A stretch of 64,000 bases of DNA from CAYQXJ01 sp964421565. GTDB lineage: Bacteria > Planctomycetota > Brocadiia > SM23-32. Location of the stretch: positions 186,001 through 250,000 of the forward strand of contig CAYQXJ010000002.1 in assembly GCA_964421565.1 (NCBI GenBank). The letters are read 5' to 3'. A model generated the notes under the pieces. That model was not told the DNA's origin, ran no database searches, and saw only the letters and a list, made by a program, of their open reading frames with translations. Positions 1 through 8,824 of this stretch are shown piece by piece (position 1 is the first letter of the stretch; the number at the start of each line of letters is the position of its first letter). A program made the position numbers and the translations under genes.

Positions 1-556
1 GGCGGCCCACGGGGGGCGGGCTGCTTAGCAGTCGGTCGGCGATGATCGGCATCCGCACGCCGTGCCACTCAGGTGGGGCGCGGAAGAGGGAATCCGGCAG
101 GGGATAGCCGTGACGGTCGACCATGATCTTGCGCTGCTCCCAGCGCGCCAGCCCCATGGGCTTGCGAAAGGTTGCCTGTATGGAGAGTCGGTTGGGCAGT
201 TGCCGGCGCACGGCGACGACTTCCTCCAGCCAGGGGGAGCTGCTCAGCTCGTGGAAGACGGCTGCGGCGGCCGCGTGCTCGAAGATGGAGGTGCGCTCCG
301 GCAGCGCGCTCAGCTCCGCCCGCAGCTCGCGGCTCAGGGCGTCGGCGTCGACCCAAGCGGGCGCCGTGCTGAGCCGGAATTGCTGCGGATTGAACTGGAA
401 CTCGGGCCGCCGGCTGACGGCGCGCCAGGCACTCGTCGCACCGACGTAGCCGGCGCCAGCGACAACGGCTGCCACGACTGCCCAGAGCATCAGCCGCCCC
501 AGCAGCCGCCACGCCGGGGAGAGCCGATCTTTACTGCTCTTGCTTCGTTTCGCCAT
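1..556 (-). CDS. ftsQ: Cell division protein FtsQ, partial at window edge
   Basis: FtsQ is a bitopic division protein that links the FtsBL and FtsWI complexes at the septum. Translating back from the ATG at 554-556 gives an open frame of about 185 codons that has not stopped at base 1. It has a basic N-terminus (MAKRSKSSKDR), one membrane segment at about residues 18-40, and a periplasmic part with a POTRA-like stretch (SSSPWLEEVVAVRRQLPNRL) typical of FtsQ. It lies 14 bp after ddl, the usual ddl-ftsQ order at the end of dcw clusters. Sequence conservation in FtsQ is low, so the call rests on topology and position together. The C-terminus lies outside the window. Confidence 0.8.
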   Translation of the reverse strand, partial: MAKRSKSSKDRLSPAWRLLGRLMLWAVVAAVVAGAGYVGATSAWRAVSRRPEFQFNPQQFRLSTAPAWVDADALSRELRAELSALPERTSIFEHAAAAAVFHELSSSPWLEEVVAVRRQLPNRLSIQATFRKPMGLARWEQRKIMVDRHGYPLPDSLFRAPPEWHGVRMPIIADRLLSSPPPVGR

Positions 557-570
557 GTTTTCCCTTCCGT

Positions 571-1530
571 TCAGGCCGGCCGGCGCAGCGCACGGCGGCG
601 CGCGGCGTCGCGCAACGCGGCGAGCACCAGGCGGTGGCAGAGCTCGGGGAAGGAGATGCCGACCGCGGCCGCCGCCATCGGCAGCAGGCTGCGGGGTGTG
701 AAGCCGGGGATGGTGTTCACCTCCAGGATGTAGAGCCTGCCGTCCCATCCGTACATCAGGTCAACGCGCGCCAAGTGTCGGCAGCCGATGGCGTGGTAGG
801 CTCTCACGGCGAAGTCGCACGCCTTGCGGTAGATGGTCGGCAGGAGGGTGACGGGCAGCACGTAGCGCGTATTCTCGTCGTGGTACTTCGCCCGGTAGTC
901 GAAGAACTCGCGCCCGACGAGCAGCTCGATCACGGGCAGGGCCTCGCCCTCCAGCACGCCGATGGTGAACTCGCGCCCGCGCACCAGCCGCTCGGCGAGC
1001 AACACCTCGCCGTGTTCCCGCGCAGCGGCCAGCGCCCGGGGCAGCAGGCCGGGCTCACGCACGATGCCCACCCCGAGACTGGAGCCGGACGCCGAGGGCT
1101 TGAGCACCAGCGGATAGCCGAAGTCGCGGGCGGCGAAGGCGGCTTCCTGAGCGACCACGTCGGGCTGGATGGTGAAGTAATCGGGTGTGGGCACGGAGTG
1201 CTGCACGAAGAGGCGTTTGGTGGCGAGCTTATCCATGCCGAGGCGGCTGGCCTTCGGGCCGCTGCCCGTATAGGGGATGTCCATCTGCTCGAGCAGTTGC
1301 TGCACGGCGCCGTCCTCACCCCAGGTGCCGTGCAGGGCGAGGAAGGCCACCTCGGGCTGCATCCGCCGGAGCCCCGGCAGCCCGGCGTCCTGCACGTCGT
1401 AGGGGATGGCATTGTGTCCGGCGTCGCGCAGCCCCTGGACGACTGCCCGGCCGGATTTCAGCGAGACATTGCGTTCGCCGCCGAAGCCGCCCATCAGCAC
1501 GGCGACGCGGCGTTCGTGCACAGATATCAT
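571..1530 (-). CDS. ddl: D-alanine--D-alanine ligase
   Basis: Ddl makes the D-Ala-D-Ala dipeptide that MurF adds to the peptidoglycan precursor. It is a 319-residue cytosolic ATP-grasp enzyme. The N-terminal motif VLMGGFGGERNVSLKSG, the LHGTWGEDGAVQ segment, the ATP-binding LVLKPSASGSSLGVG loop and the metal-binding end VNTIPGFTPRSLLP are all visible. The ATG at 1530 follows a clear CGGAGGAG ribosome site. The frame stays open far upstream, but that extension overlaps murB and has no sequence character, so the shorter start is chosen. It is 29 bp downstream of murB and 14 bp upstream of ftsQ, inside the dcw operon. The length matches the family. Confidence 0.96.
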   Translation of the reverse strand: MISVHERRVAVLMGGFGGERNVSLKSGRAVVQGLRDAGHNAIPYDVQDAGLPGLRRMQPEVAFLALHGTWGEDGAVQQLLEQMDIPYTGSGPKASRLGMDKLATKRLFVQHSVPTPDYFTIQPDVVAQEAAFAARDFGYPLVLKPSASGSSLGVGIVREPGLLPRALAAAREHGEVLLAERLVRGREFTIGVLEGEALPVIELLVGREFFDYRAKYHDENTRYVLPVTLLPTIYRKACDFAVRAYHAIGCRHLARVDLMYGWDGRLYILEVNTIPGFTPRSLLPMAAAAVGISFPELCHRLVLAALRDAARRRALRRPA

Positions 1531-1559
1531 GACTCCTCCGATCCGTTGACGACTTTCTT

Positions 1560-2435
1560 TCAGGCGACCCGCGGACGAGAGGGCCAGTGCCGGACTTCGA
1601 GTTCCAGCTCGATTCCGAACCGCCGCCGCACGGTCTCCTTCATACGTTCGATCAGCTCCAGTATCTCGCGCGCCGTGGCATTGCCGCTGTTGACCACGAA
1701 GTTGGCGTGCCGCTCTGAAACCTGCGCGCCGCCGATGCGCAGACCTTTCAGGCCGCAGATGTCGAGCAGCCGGCCGGCGCTCGCGCCGGGAGGGTTCCTG
1801 AACATGCAGCCCGCCGAGCACTGCCCCATCGGATGGCCGGACTGCCGCCGTCGCCGTGCGCACGCGACCATCTGCCGGGCGATCAGGGCGGGGTCGCGGG
1901 GCTCCAGGGCGAGTTCTGCGCGCGTGATGACGCTGGCCTCGACGGCCGAACGTCGGTAGCCGAAGCCCAGCTCCGTGGCCCTCAGCCATCGCGCGTCGCC
2001 GTCTGCATAGAGCAGACGGACACGGCGCACCACATCCCCTATGCTGCGGCCCCAGGCGCCGGCGTTGCCAGCCAGGGCGCCGCCCACGGTGCCGGGCAGC
2101 CCGGCCAGGAACTCCAACCCGCCGAGTCCTTCCGTCCTGCAGAAGGCCAGCAGGGAGGCAGTCGGTGTACCGGCCCCGACCAGCAGCCGGCCACCTTCGC
2201 GCCGGATGCCGCCGAGGCCCGGCTCGTGGACGTGGATGACGGCGAAGGGGAGGGGGCCTTCGTCCACCAACAGGTTCGATCCCCCGCCCAGTACCCGCCA
2301 GCCGAGCCCGTGCCTGCGGCATTCGGCGAGGGCGAGCCGCAGCTCGCGCTCGTCGCTCGGACGGTAGTAGCGCAGGGGCGTTCCGCCCACCTTCAGGGCG
2401 GTCAGTCCGCGCAGCTCTACGCTCTGCTCTGCCAT
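1560..2435 (-). CDS. murB: UDP-N-acetylenolpyruvoylglucosamine reductase MurB
   Basis: MurB is the FAD-dependent reductase that completes UDP-MurNAc. This copy has 291 residues. The FAD-binding motifs LGGGSNLLV, LAGLPGTVGGALAGNAG and YRRS are present. So is the serine-bearing segment GQCSAGCMFRNP (type I MurB normally reads AGSxFKNP), which supplies the catalytic proton donor, followed by the C-terminal HANFVVN. The ATG at 2435 comes 4 bp after the murC stop. A TTG 15 bp upstream would overlap murC and is less likely. There is no strong separate ribosome site, so translational coupling to murC is likely. The placement murC-murB-ddl is classical for dcw clusters. Confidence 0.95.
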   Translation of the reverse strand: MAEQSVELRGLTALKVGGTPLRYYRPSDERELRLALAECRRHGLGWRVLGGGSNLLVDEGPLPFAVIHVHEPGLGGIRREGGRLLVGAGTPTASLLAFCRTEGLGGLEFLAGLPGTVGGALAGNAGAWGRSIGDVVRRVRLLYADGDARWLRATELGFGYRRSAVEASVITRAELALEPRDPALIARQMVACARRRRQSGHPMGQCSAGCMFRNPPGASAGRLLDICGLKGLRIGGAQVSERHANFVVNSGNATAREILELIERMKETVRRRFGIELELEVRHWPSRPRVA

Positions 2436-2439
2436 GGGC

Positions 2440-3873
2440 TCAGGCGGCAATCTGCCGGCGTCCTTTCTCGGCGATGCGCGGGATGATGTTCTCGGCGACC
2501 TGCCATACGCTGCCGGCGCCCATTACGAGGATGACGTCGTCGGGTATGACCTCGCCGACGATGATCTCCTCGATGTCGCGGAACTCCGGCACGTAGTGGG
2601 CCAGAAGGCCGATGTGGTTCATCTGTCGCACCAGGTGTTGCGCGCTGACGCTGCGACGGTCCTCCTGGCTGTCGCGCGCGGCGTAGATGTCGCAGACATA
2701 GGTGACCCAGGTATCCTCGAATGAAGCGGCCAGTTCCTGTAGCATCTGTCGGGTGCGGCTGTGCTGGTGGGGCTGGAAAATGACGAAAATGCGCTGCTTG
2801 GGGAAGCGCTGATGCGCGGCGGCGATGGCGGCGCGTATCTCGCGGGGGTGGTGGGCATAGTCGCTGACGACGGCGACGTCCCACGGGTTGCCGACCAGTT
2901 GCAGGCGCCGGGCGGCCCCTTCGAACTCCTCCAGCCCCTGTTTGATCTGCTCGAAGTCGAGCCCCACGCTGTGGCAGGCGGCGATGGCGGCGAGGGCGTT
3001 CATCACGTTGTGGGTGCCGTAGAGCCGCGTGCTGAATCGCCCGATCTTCTTGCCCCGATGCACCAGGTCGAAGTTCGTGTGCACTTTGGCGCGCCAGATG
3101 CGCTCGGCCCGATACTCGGCCTTCTTCTGCTCGATGCCGAAGGTGACGGCGTCGACGCCGGCGTGTTCGAGCATGGCGCGCGTGTTGGCGTCGTCGGCGT
3201 TGGCCACCAGCATGCCCTGCTGGGTGCTGGCGCGGGCGAAGTCGGCGAACGCCTCGGTGATGTCCCACATGTCGTAGAAGTAGTCGAGGTGGTCGACGTC
3301 GATGTTCGTGACGACGCCGAGGTGCGGGCTGAGGCAGAGGAAGGAGCGCTTATACTCACAGGCCTCGGCGATCAGGAACTCGCCCTTGCCGTGGTGCGAT
3401 CCGCCGTCGAGCTGGGGCACTTCTGCGCCGATCAGGTACGAAGGGTCGAGGCCGGCGTGCGTCATGATGAAGGCGATGATGGATGAGGTCGTGCTCTTGC
3501 CGTGGGTGCCCGAGACGGCGATGCCCTTCTGGCGTTCCATCAGGGTGCCGAGCAGTTCGGGGTATCGCACCACGGAGAGGCCGAGCCGGCGGGCGGCGCG
3601 CAGCTCGGGGTTGTCCTCACCGATGGCCTGGCTGGCGATCACCAGGTCGGTCTCGGGGCGCAAGTCACGGCCCTCCTGCGAGAAGTTGACCGTTACGCCG
3701 AGGGCGGCCAGCTCTGCAGCCGCGGGCGAGGGCTGCACGTCGGAGCCGGTGACGGTCGCGCCGCACTGGACGGCGTATTTCGCCATCGGGTGCATGACGC
3801 TGCCCAGGATGCCGACGAAGTGCCAGTGCTCACCGGTCAGATTCAGCGCTTTCATCTGCTTCAGTTCGGTCAT
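2440..3873 (-). CDS. murC: UDP-N-acetylmuramate--L-alanine ligase MurC
   Basis: MurC adds L-Ala to UDP-MurNAc, the first step of stem-peptide synthesis. It has 477 residues. The ATP loop GTHGKST is at 122-128, followed by the EACEYKRSFL segment, TNIDVDHLDYF and DYAHHP, so all three Mur-ligase domains are intact. The N-terminal UDP-binding glycine motif is unusual: it reads GILGSVMHPMA where MurC normally has GIGGxGMSGIA. Mpl ligases vary here too, but the EACEY and DYAHHP segments and the dcw position favour MurC. An AAGGGGA ribosome site precedes the ATG. The gene starts 12 bp after the murG stop and its own stop nearly touches murB. Confidence 0.94.
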   Translation of the reverse strand: MTELKQMKALNLTGEHWHFVGILGSVMHPMAKYAVQCGATVTGSDVQPSPAAAELAALGVTVNFSQEGRDLRPETDLVIASQAIGEDNPELRAARRLGLSVVRYPELLGTLMERQKGIAVSGTHGKSTTSSIIAFIMTHAGLDPSYLIGAEVPQLDGGSHHGKGEFLIAEACEYKRSFLCLSPHLGVVTNIDVDHLDYFYDMWDITEAFADFARASTQQGMLVANADDANTRAMLEHAGVDAVTFGIEQKKAEYRAERIWRAKVHTNFDLVHRGKKIGRFSTRLYGTHNVMNALAAIAACHSVGLDFEQIKQGLEEFEGAARRLQLVGNPWDVAVVSDYAHHPREIRAAIAAAHQRFPKQRIFVIFQPHQHSRTRQMLQELAASFEDTWVTYVCDIYAARDSQEDRRSVSAQHLVRQMNHIGLLAHYVPEFRDIEEIIVGEVIPDDVILVMGAGSVWQVAENIIPRIAEKGRRQIAA

Positions 3874-3885
3874 ACCGATCCCCTT

Positions 3886-5049
3886 TCAAGCGGCTTGAAG
3901 CCGGTGCGTTCGCATTGTTCGGTCCGGCGTTGCGGCGAACCCGGCCAGGTCAGCCAGTTGCGCCGCCACCCGGCGGGCGGCGCGGGGGCGGCCCCGGCGG
4001 CGGATCTGCTCCCCGAGGCGCCGACGCAGCCCGGCGTCGGTGGCGAGCGCGCTCAGGGCGTCGGCTAGGCGGGGTTCGTCGAGTTCGTCTTCATCTATGA
4101 GGATCGCCGCGCAATCCTGCGCCAGCAGGCGCGCGTTGGCGCGCTGGTGGTCGTGCGCGGCGTAGGGGTAGGGCACGAGCACTGACGGCATGCCGAGCGC
4201 GGCGAGTTCGGCGACGGTGGAGCCCGAGCGCGCAAGGACGAAGTCGGCGGCGGCGTAGGCGTCGCCCATCGAGTCCATGAAACCCACGGGGCGGTAGGGC
4301 ATGCTTTCGGCGGGGCCCGCCCTTCGGGCCTCGGCCAGATGGCTGACTCCGGTCAGGTGCAGCGTCTGCAGGCGCACCCCCTTTCGCGCCATGAGCCGAA
4401 GGGCGCCGAACAGCGTCCTGTTCAGGGCCAGGGCGCCCTGCGAACCGCCCATCGCGAGCAGCAGCGGCAGGTCGGTCTGCAGCCCGAGCCGTCGGCGTGC
4501 GCGGCGACGGTCGCCGGCGAGGACATTGCTCCGAATCGGCAGGCCGCTGACGACAATGCGTTTTGCGCGGAGGCGCGCGGCGGCCTCTCGCCAGTGCACG
4601 AAGGTGACGTCCGCCACGGGGGCCAGCGCGCGCACGGCACGGCCCGGCACGGCGTTCGCCTCCAGAAGCGCCGTCGGGATGCCCATCCAGCGCGCTGTCA
4701 AGACGGGGACGGCGCTGTTGTAGCTGCCGAGCCCGACAACGACGTGGGGGCGCAAACGCCGGAACACGTGCAGGCACTTCTGCGCGGCGGCGCCGGCGCG
4801 GGCGGGGAAGGCCAGCTTGTCGAGCCGTCCATGGATCGGGGTCTGCGGCACGCATGCCGTCTCGAACCTGGCCACGGCGTTCAGGCAGTGGCGCTCCGAG
4901 GGCCGCTTGCTGCACAGGAACAGACAGCGTGCGTCGGGGTGCAGCTCGCCGACGGCCTCGGCGGTGGCTGCGCCGGGCATCATGTGGCCGCCGGTAGTGC
5001 CGCCTGCGAACAGGACGCGCAGCTCGTCTTGACGGGTCGTCTCAGTCAT
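3886..5049 (-). CDS. murG: UDP-GlcNAc transferase MurG
   Basis: MurG is a peripheral inner-membrane GT28 glycosyltransferase that converts lipid I to lipid II. It has 387 residues. It carries the first glycine loop GGTTGGHMMPG, VGLGSYNS in place of the more usual GxGGYxS, the NAVPGRA loop, MGGSQGA, and the donor-binding segment RSGSTVAELAALGMPSVLVPYP. The HEQN motif that usually precedes AVPG appears as LEAN, a modest departure. The start ATG overlaps the ftsW stop within an ATGACTGA junction, implying translational coupling. The C-terminal 20 residues are basic and poorly conserved. Confidence 0.95.
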   Translation of the reverse strand: MTETTRQDELRVLFAGGTTGGHMMPGAATAEAVGELHPDARCLFLCSKRPSERHCLNAVARFETACVPQTPIHGRLDKLAFPARAGAAAQKCLHVFRRLRPHVVVGLGSYNSAVPVLTARWMGIPTALLEANAVPGRAVRALAPVADVTFVHWREAAARLRAKRIVVSGLPIRSNVLAGDRRRARRRLGLQTDLPLLLAMGGSQGALALNRTLFGALRLMARKGVRLQTLHLTGVSHLAEARRAGPAESMPYRPVGFMDSMGDAYAAADFVLARSGSTVAELAALGMPSVLVPYPYAAHDHQRANARLLAQDCAAILIDEDELDEPRLADALSALATDAGLRRRLGEQIRRRGRPRAARRVAAQLADLAGFAATPDRTMRTHRLQAA

Positions 5050-6316
5050 GGTGCGCTCCCGCGGCGTGCAGTATGCTCCATGCCGCTTCGCCGGCGCGGC
5101 GGGCGAAGGCCGTTGCCACTCCCTCGTATTCAGGCACTTCGTCGTGCCAGTCCCTGAGCGTATGGTCGTCGGGCTTTTCCTCGCAGCGAGCTATGTTGAC
5201 CAGGATGCCGGCGGCGAACATGCTGGCCAGCAGGGAAGAGCCCCCGGCGCTGATGAAGGGCAGGCTGAGCCCCTTGGTCGGCACCGTGCCGGTTACCACG
5301 GCTATGTGAAGAGCTGCCTGCAGGCCCAGCAGGCAGGTAAGCCCAAGCCCGAGGGCGAAGCCGAACGGGTCGCGCGCGCGCACTGCGACGCGCAGTCCCT
5401 GCCACATCAGCAGGACGAATGCGAGGATGACAACCGCCGCGCCGATCAGGCCGAGCTCCTCGGCCACGATGCTGAATATGAAATCGTTCTGTGCGGCGGG
5501 CAGAAAGCCCTCCCCCTGGCGGCCCATGCCCAGGCCCATGCCCCAGACGCCGCCGGTGGCAATGGCGATTTTGGACTGGATGAGCTGATAGCCCGCTCCC
5601 CGCGGGTCTGCCCAGGGGTCCAGGAACGAGAGCACGCGCTGCATGCGATAGGGCACGCCGAAGACGAGCTGCTGAAGGAAGGGCGTGGCCGCGGCCGTCG
5701 CCGCCAGGAAGAAGACGGTCCGCGAGCCCATTACCCAGAGCACCGCACAGCAGACCAGCGCCGTGATGATGGCGGTGCCGAAGTCCGGTTCGGCCAGAAT
5801 CAGACCGCACGCCAGAGCGACAACGCCGAGCGGGATCAGGAAGCCGTGCACGGGCCGTCGCATGACCGAAAGGTTGCGCTCGCAATAGGCGGCGACCCAG
5901 ATGCAGAGCGCTACCTTCGCGAACTCCGAGGGCTGAACGCCGATCGGCAGGCCGAGGTCGATCCAGCGCCGGGCGTTGTTCTTTGCGACCCCGAGGCCCG
6001 GCACAAGGCAGGCTGCCAGCGCCACCAGGGTGATCGCGAGCAGGGCGAGTTGGTGTCGTCGCCAGGCCTGGTAAGTAACGCTTGCGCCGACCAGGAAGAC
6101 TGCGAGCCCCAATCCTGTCAGCGTAAGCCGCTTCACCAGGGCCGCGCCGAACTGGCGGCTGTTTGCCGCGCTCGGCACCATCACTACGCCGAAGAGGCAG
6201 AGGCCGAGGCAGAGAACGGTCAGGCGAAAGCTGGCCCGCTGCCAGGGCGCGCATTCGGCTCCGGCGGCCGGGCGGGCAGCAAGTTGCCGATCATCGGTCG
6301 CGGCCAACAGGCTCAT
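5042..6316 (-). CDS. ftsW: Lipid II polymerase / division protein FtsW
   Basis: FtsW is a SEDS-family peptidoglycan glycosyltransferase that works with FtsI at the septum. It has 424 residues with about ten membrane segments. SEDS signatures are clear: RWIDLGLPIGVQPSEFAK, the large periplasmic loop with GMGLGMGRQGEGFLPAAQNDFIF followed by VAEELGLIG, and the end SLPFISAGGSSLL. The ATG at 6316 was chosen because it gives a normal FtsW length and a cytosolic N-tail. The frame is open further upstream but overlaps mraY there. It starts only 13 bp after the mraY stop, so murD, which normally sits here, is absent. Confidence 0.96.
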   Translation of the reverse strand: MSLLAATDDRQLAARPAAGAECAPWQRASFRLTVLCLGLCLFGVVMVPSAANSRQFGAALVKRLTLTGLGLAVFLVGASVTYQAWRRHQLALLAITLVALAACLVPGLGVAKNNARRWIDLGLPIGVQPSEFAKVALCIWVAAYCERNLSVMRRPVHGFLIPLGVVALACGLILAEPDFGTAIITALVCCAVLWVMGSRTVFFLAATAAATPFLQQLVFGVPYRMQRVLSFLDPWADPRGAGYQLIQSKIAIATGGVWGMGLGMGRQGEGFLPAAQNDFIFSIVAEELGLIGAAVVILAFVLLMWQGLRVAVRARDPFGFALGLGLTCLLGLQAALHIAVVTGTVPTKGLSLPFISAGGSSLLASMFAAGILVNIARCEEKPDDHTLRDWHDEVPEYEGVATAFARRAGEAAWSILHAAGAHHD

Positions 6317-6329
6317 GGTCCCTCGATGG

Positions 6330-7412
6330 TCAGATGCAGAACAGTGCGATTGCGCAAACGGCGGATGCGATGCCTCCCACGTAGAAGCACCGCACCACGG
6401 ACGGTTCGGGATGGCCCTGTTTCTGGAGTATGTAATGTGCCGGCGCCACCGGCAGCACGCGGCGCCCGAACAGCTTGAACGCGCCGATTTGGAGCAGGGA
6501 GGAGCCGAACTCCGCAAGCAGCACCAGCCCGCCGACGACCAGCACCGCCTCCTGCCGGGCGGCGAGGGCCGCGCACGCGAGCAGGCCGCCGACGGCGAGC
6601 GAACCGGTGTCGCCCATGAACACGCGCGCAGGGTGGCGGTTGTAGTGCAGGAAGCCGACGCACGCCCCGGCGGCAGCGCCGCAGAGCACGGCCGCCTCGG
6701 CCGCAGAGGGCACGTGCGTGATCCCCAGCGCCTGCGCCGCGCGCGCTGAGCCAGCGGCCGAGCATGCGATGCCGAGCGCGACGGCCAGCAGCGCGCCAAG
6801 CCCCGCCAGCAGGCCGTCCATGCCGTCGGTCACGTTCGCCGAGTTGCTCATCGTGGCGACCAGCAGCGCAGAGCCGGCTACGAAGAGCAAGGCGCCCCAC
6901 GACTGCGGCAGGGGCGCGCCCGGCCTGAGCGCCGAGAGCCGCTCGACTGTCCCGCGTGCACCCTCTGCCAGCACAAGCGCAGCGAAGCCGGCACCGGCGA
7001 GACCCTGAACGGCCAGCTTCCAGCGCACTTTCAGCCCTCGCTCGGTGCGTTCCCGTGCAATGAGCTTCAGCACGTCGTCCACGGCTCCGAGCCCCGCCAG
7101 GACCACGGTGCACAGCAGGGCGGCCAGCACGCCCGTGCTCGAGGTGTCTGCCCAGAGCAGCGAGGCGACCAGCACGGAGGCCAGCAGGAAGATGCCGCCC
7201 ATCGTGGGCGTGCCCTGTTTGCGGGCGATGGAGCCGCGCAGTTCGTCGTCCTCGATGGGCGTTTTGTCGGTTCGCTCACCGACGCGCATGCGGCGCAGGC
7301 AGGCGATGGCGGGCCTTCCGAGCAGCAGAACAAGGGCCATCGAGGTGGCGGCGGCGAACAGCGCGCGAAGGCCGGGGGCGAGCTCGAGCAGGGGGGCGTT
7401 CGGGGGCGTCAT
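6330..7412 (-). CDS. mraY: Phospho-MurNAc-pentapeptide transferase MraY
   Basis: MraY transfers phospho-MurNAc-pentapeptide to undecaprenyl phosphate to make lipid I in the inner membrane. It has 360 residues, exactly the usual length, and about ten membrane segments. The aspartate motifs GLGAVDDVLK, NSANVTDGMDGLLAG and HPARVFMGDTGSLA and the early TPTMGG are intact. The C-terminal HHH motif, normally PxHHHFEKxGW, reads PAHYILQKQGH, so only its first histidine is kept. The ATG overlaps the murF TGA (ATGA), and an AAAGGAGG ribosome site lies within the end of murF. This start is preferred over an upstream open extension. Confidence 0.95.
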   Translation of the reverse strand: MTPPNAPLLELAPGLRALFAAATSMALVLLLGRPAIACLRRMRVGERTDKTPIEDDELRGSIARKQGTPTMGGIFLLASVLVASLLWADTSSTGVLAALLCTVVLAGLGAVDDVLKLIARERTERGLKVRWKLAVQGLAGAGFAALVLAEGARGTVERLSALRPGAPLPQSWGALLFVAGSALLVATMSNSANVTDGMDGLLAGLGALLAVALGIACSAAGSARAAQALGITHVPSAAEAAVLCGAAAGACVGFLHYNRHPARVFMGDTGSLAVGGLLACAALAARQEAVLVVGGLVLLAEFGSSLLQIGAFKLFGRRVLPVAPAHYILQKQGHPEPSVVRCFYVGGIASAVCAIALFCI

Positions 7413-8821
7413 CAGGCGGCGGCCTCCTTTCGGCGCTCTTGCAGTCGCTCGCTTATCCTCTGCACGATGTCTTCCAGCCGCATGGCGCGCGAGCCCTTCA
7501 CCAGCACGGTGTCCCCTTCGCGCAACATCTGCCACAGTGGCCACCATGCCTGTTCGGCCGACTCGAAGTGGAGGGCCGGGCGGCCCGGGGCAGCCGTCTG
7601 GTGCCAGCCACGGACCAGCTCGCGCGAGAGGGGCCCTATGGCGACAAGCGCCTCCACCTCGGACGCCCCAAGATGGGCGCCTATTCCCCGGTGGAGGCGC
7701 TTTGCCCTGTCGCCGAGTTCCAACATGTCGCCGCAGACGACGATGCGCCGTGCGGGGGCGGGTTCGCGCAGAAAGCAGTCCGTAGCGGCGCGCATCGCAG
7801 GGGGGTTGCTGTTGTAGCAGTCCAGTATGAAGCGCACGCCGCCGAGTTCGACCCGTTGGTAGCGCAACGCGGGCGGCTCGAAACCGGCCAGGGCGACCGC
7901 GGCGGCCCCGGCGGGCACGCCCAGGGCCTGCGCCGCTGCCGCGGCGGCCGTCGCGTTCAGCACGTTGTAGCGGCCCGAACAGGGCAGCAGGTAGCTGGCC
8001 GGCCCGATCTCGAAGCCCCAGCCCTCTGCCACGGTTCGGACCTCGCGCGCGCGCACGTCGGCGCCTTCGTCCTCGCCGAAGGTGAGGACCTTGCCGTCGA
8101 AGCGCTCCGCCAGGGCGGCGCAGTGTGGGCTGTCGGCGTTCAGGATCAGCATACCGCCCGGCAGGATATGGGGTATGAGTTCCGCCTTGGCCTCGCGCAC
8201 ACCGGCCAGGCTGCCCAGCCCCTCCAGGTGGACCTCGCCGACGGCCGTGATGATTGCCACGTGGGGGCGGGCTGCAGCGGCGAGTTCGTCGATCTCACCC
8301 GGATGGTTGGTGCCCATCTCGAGAACGACGTAATCGTCGCGCGCCGTGGCGGCGAGCAAACTGAGCGCCACGCCGATGCGGTTGTTGTAGCTGGCGGCGG
8401 CTACCGTGCAATGCCCCTGGCGCTTGAGTATGGCGCCGAGCATCGCCTTTACGGTGGACTTGCCGTAGCTGCCCGTGACCGCTATGACCTTTGCGCCGAG
8501 TCGCCTGCGATGCCATGCGGCCAGGGACAGAAGGGCTGTCCGGGTGTCGGCTACGCGGACGGTTGCCGTGCCCGTGGGCGGGCGCCAGGAGTTTGGCCAG
8601 CGACTGATGACGAAGACGGAGGCCCCGCCGTCGGCGGCCATGGGCAGGAAGTCGTGGCCGTCGAAGCGTTCGCCCTCCAGGGCGAAGAAGGCCTGGCCGG
8701 GCAGAATGTTCCGGGTGTCGGTACAGACACCGCGCGCCGTGGCCTGTGGCCAGCCGAAGAGGGCTGCGCCATCGCAGGCACGTGCGATCTGGGAGGATGT
8801 GAAGATGTTCTGGGTGTTCAT
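7412..8821 (-). CDS. murF: UDP-MurNAc-tripeptide--D-alanyl-D-alanine ligase MurF
   Basis: MurF adds D-Ala-D-Ala to the UDP-MurNAc-tripeptide, using the product of the downstream ddl. It has 469 residues. Visible features are the N-terminal substrate domain (VCTDTRNILPGQAFFALEG), the ATP loop GSYGKST at 117-123, EMGTNHPGEI, and the C-terminal domain with DCYNSNPPAM and VVCGDMLELG. The ATG at 8821 is 22 bp after the murE stop. Its ribosome site region is embedded in a small GC palindrome at 8825-8837. The 3' end overlaps mraY by ATGA. Confidence 0.96.
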   Translation of the reverse strand: MNTQNIFTSSQIARACDGAALFGWPQATARGVCTDTRNILPGQAFFALEGERFDGHDFLPMAADGGASVFVISRWPNSWRPPTGTATVRVADTRTALLSLAAWHRRRLGAKVIAVTGSYGKSTVKAMLGAILKRQGHCTVAAASYNNRIGVALSLLAATARDDYVVLEMGTNHPGEIDELAAAARPHVAIITAVGEVHLEGLGSLAGVREAKAELIPHILPGGMLILNADSPHCAALAERFDGKVLTFGEDEGADVRAREVRTVAEGWGFEIGPASYLLPCSGRYNVLNATAAAAAAQALGVPAGAAAVALAGFEPPALRYQRVELGGVRFILDCYNSNPPAMRAATDCFLREPAPARRIVVCGDMLELGDRAKRLHRGIGAHLGASEVEALVAIGPLSRELVRGWHQTAAPGRPALHFESAEQAWWPLWQMLREGDTVLVKGSRAMRLEDIVQRISERLQERRKEAAA

Positions 8822-8824
8822 CCG

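Noticed and set aside
69..512. 147-residue minus-strand ORF at the window start
   Set aside because: It is an arginine/alanine-rich shadow frame; the ftsQ frame in another phase has a membrane segment, a ribosome site and correct context.
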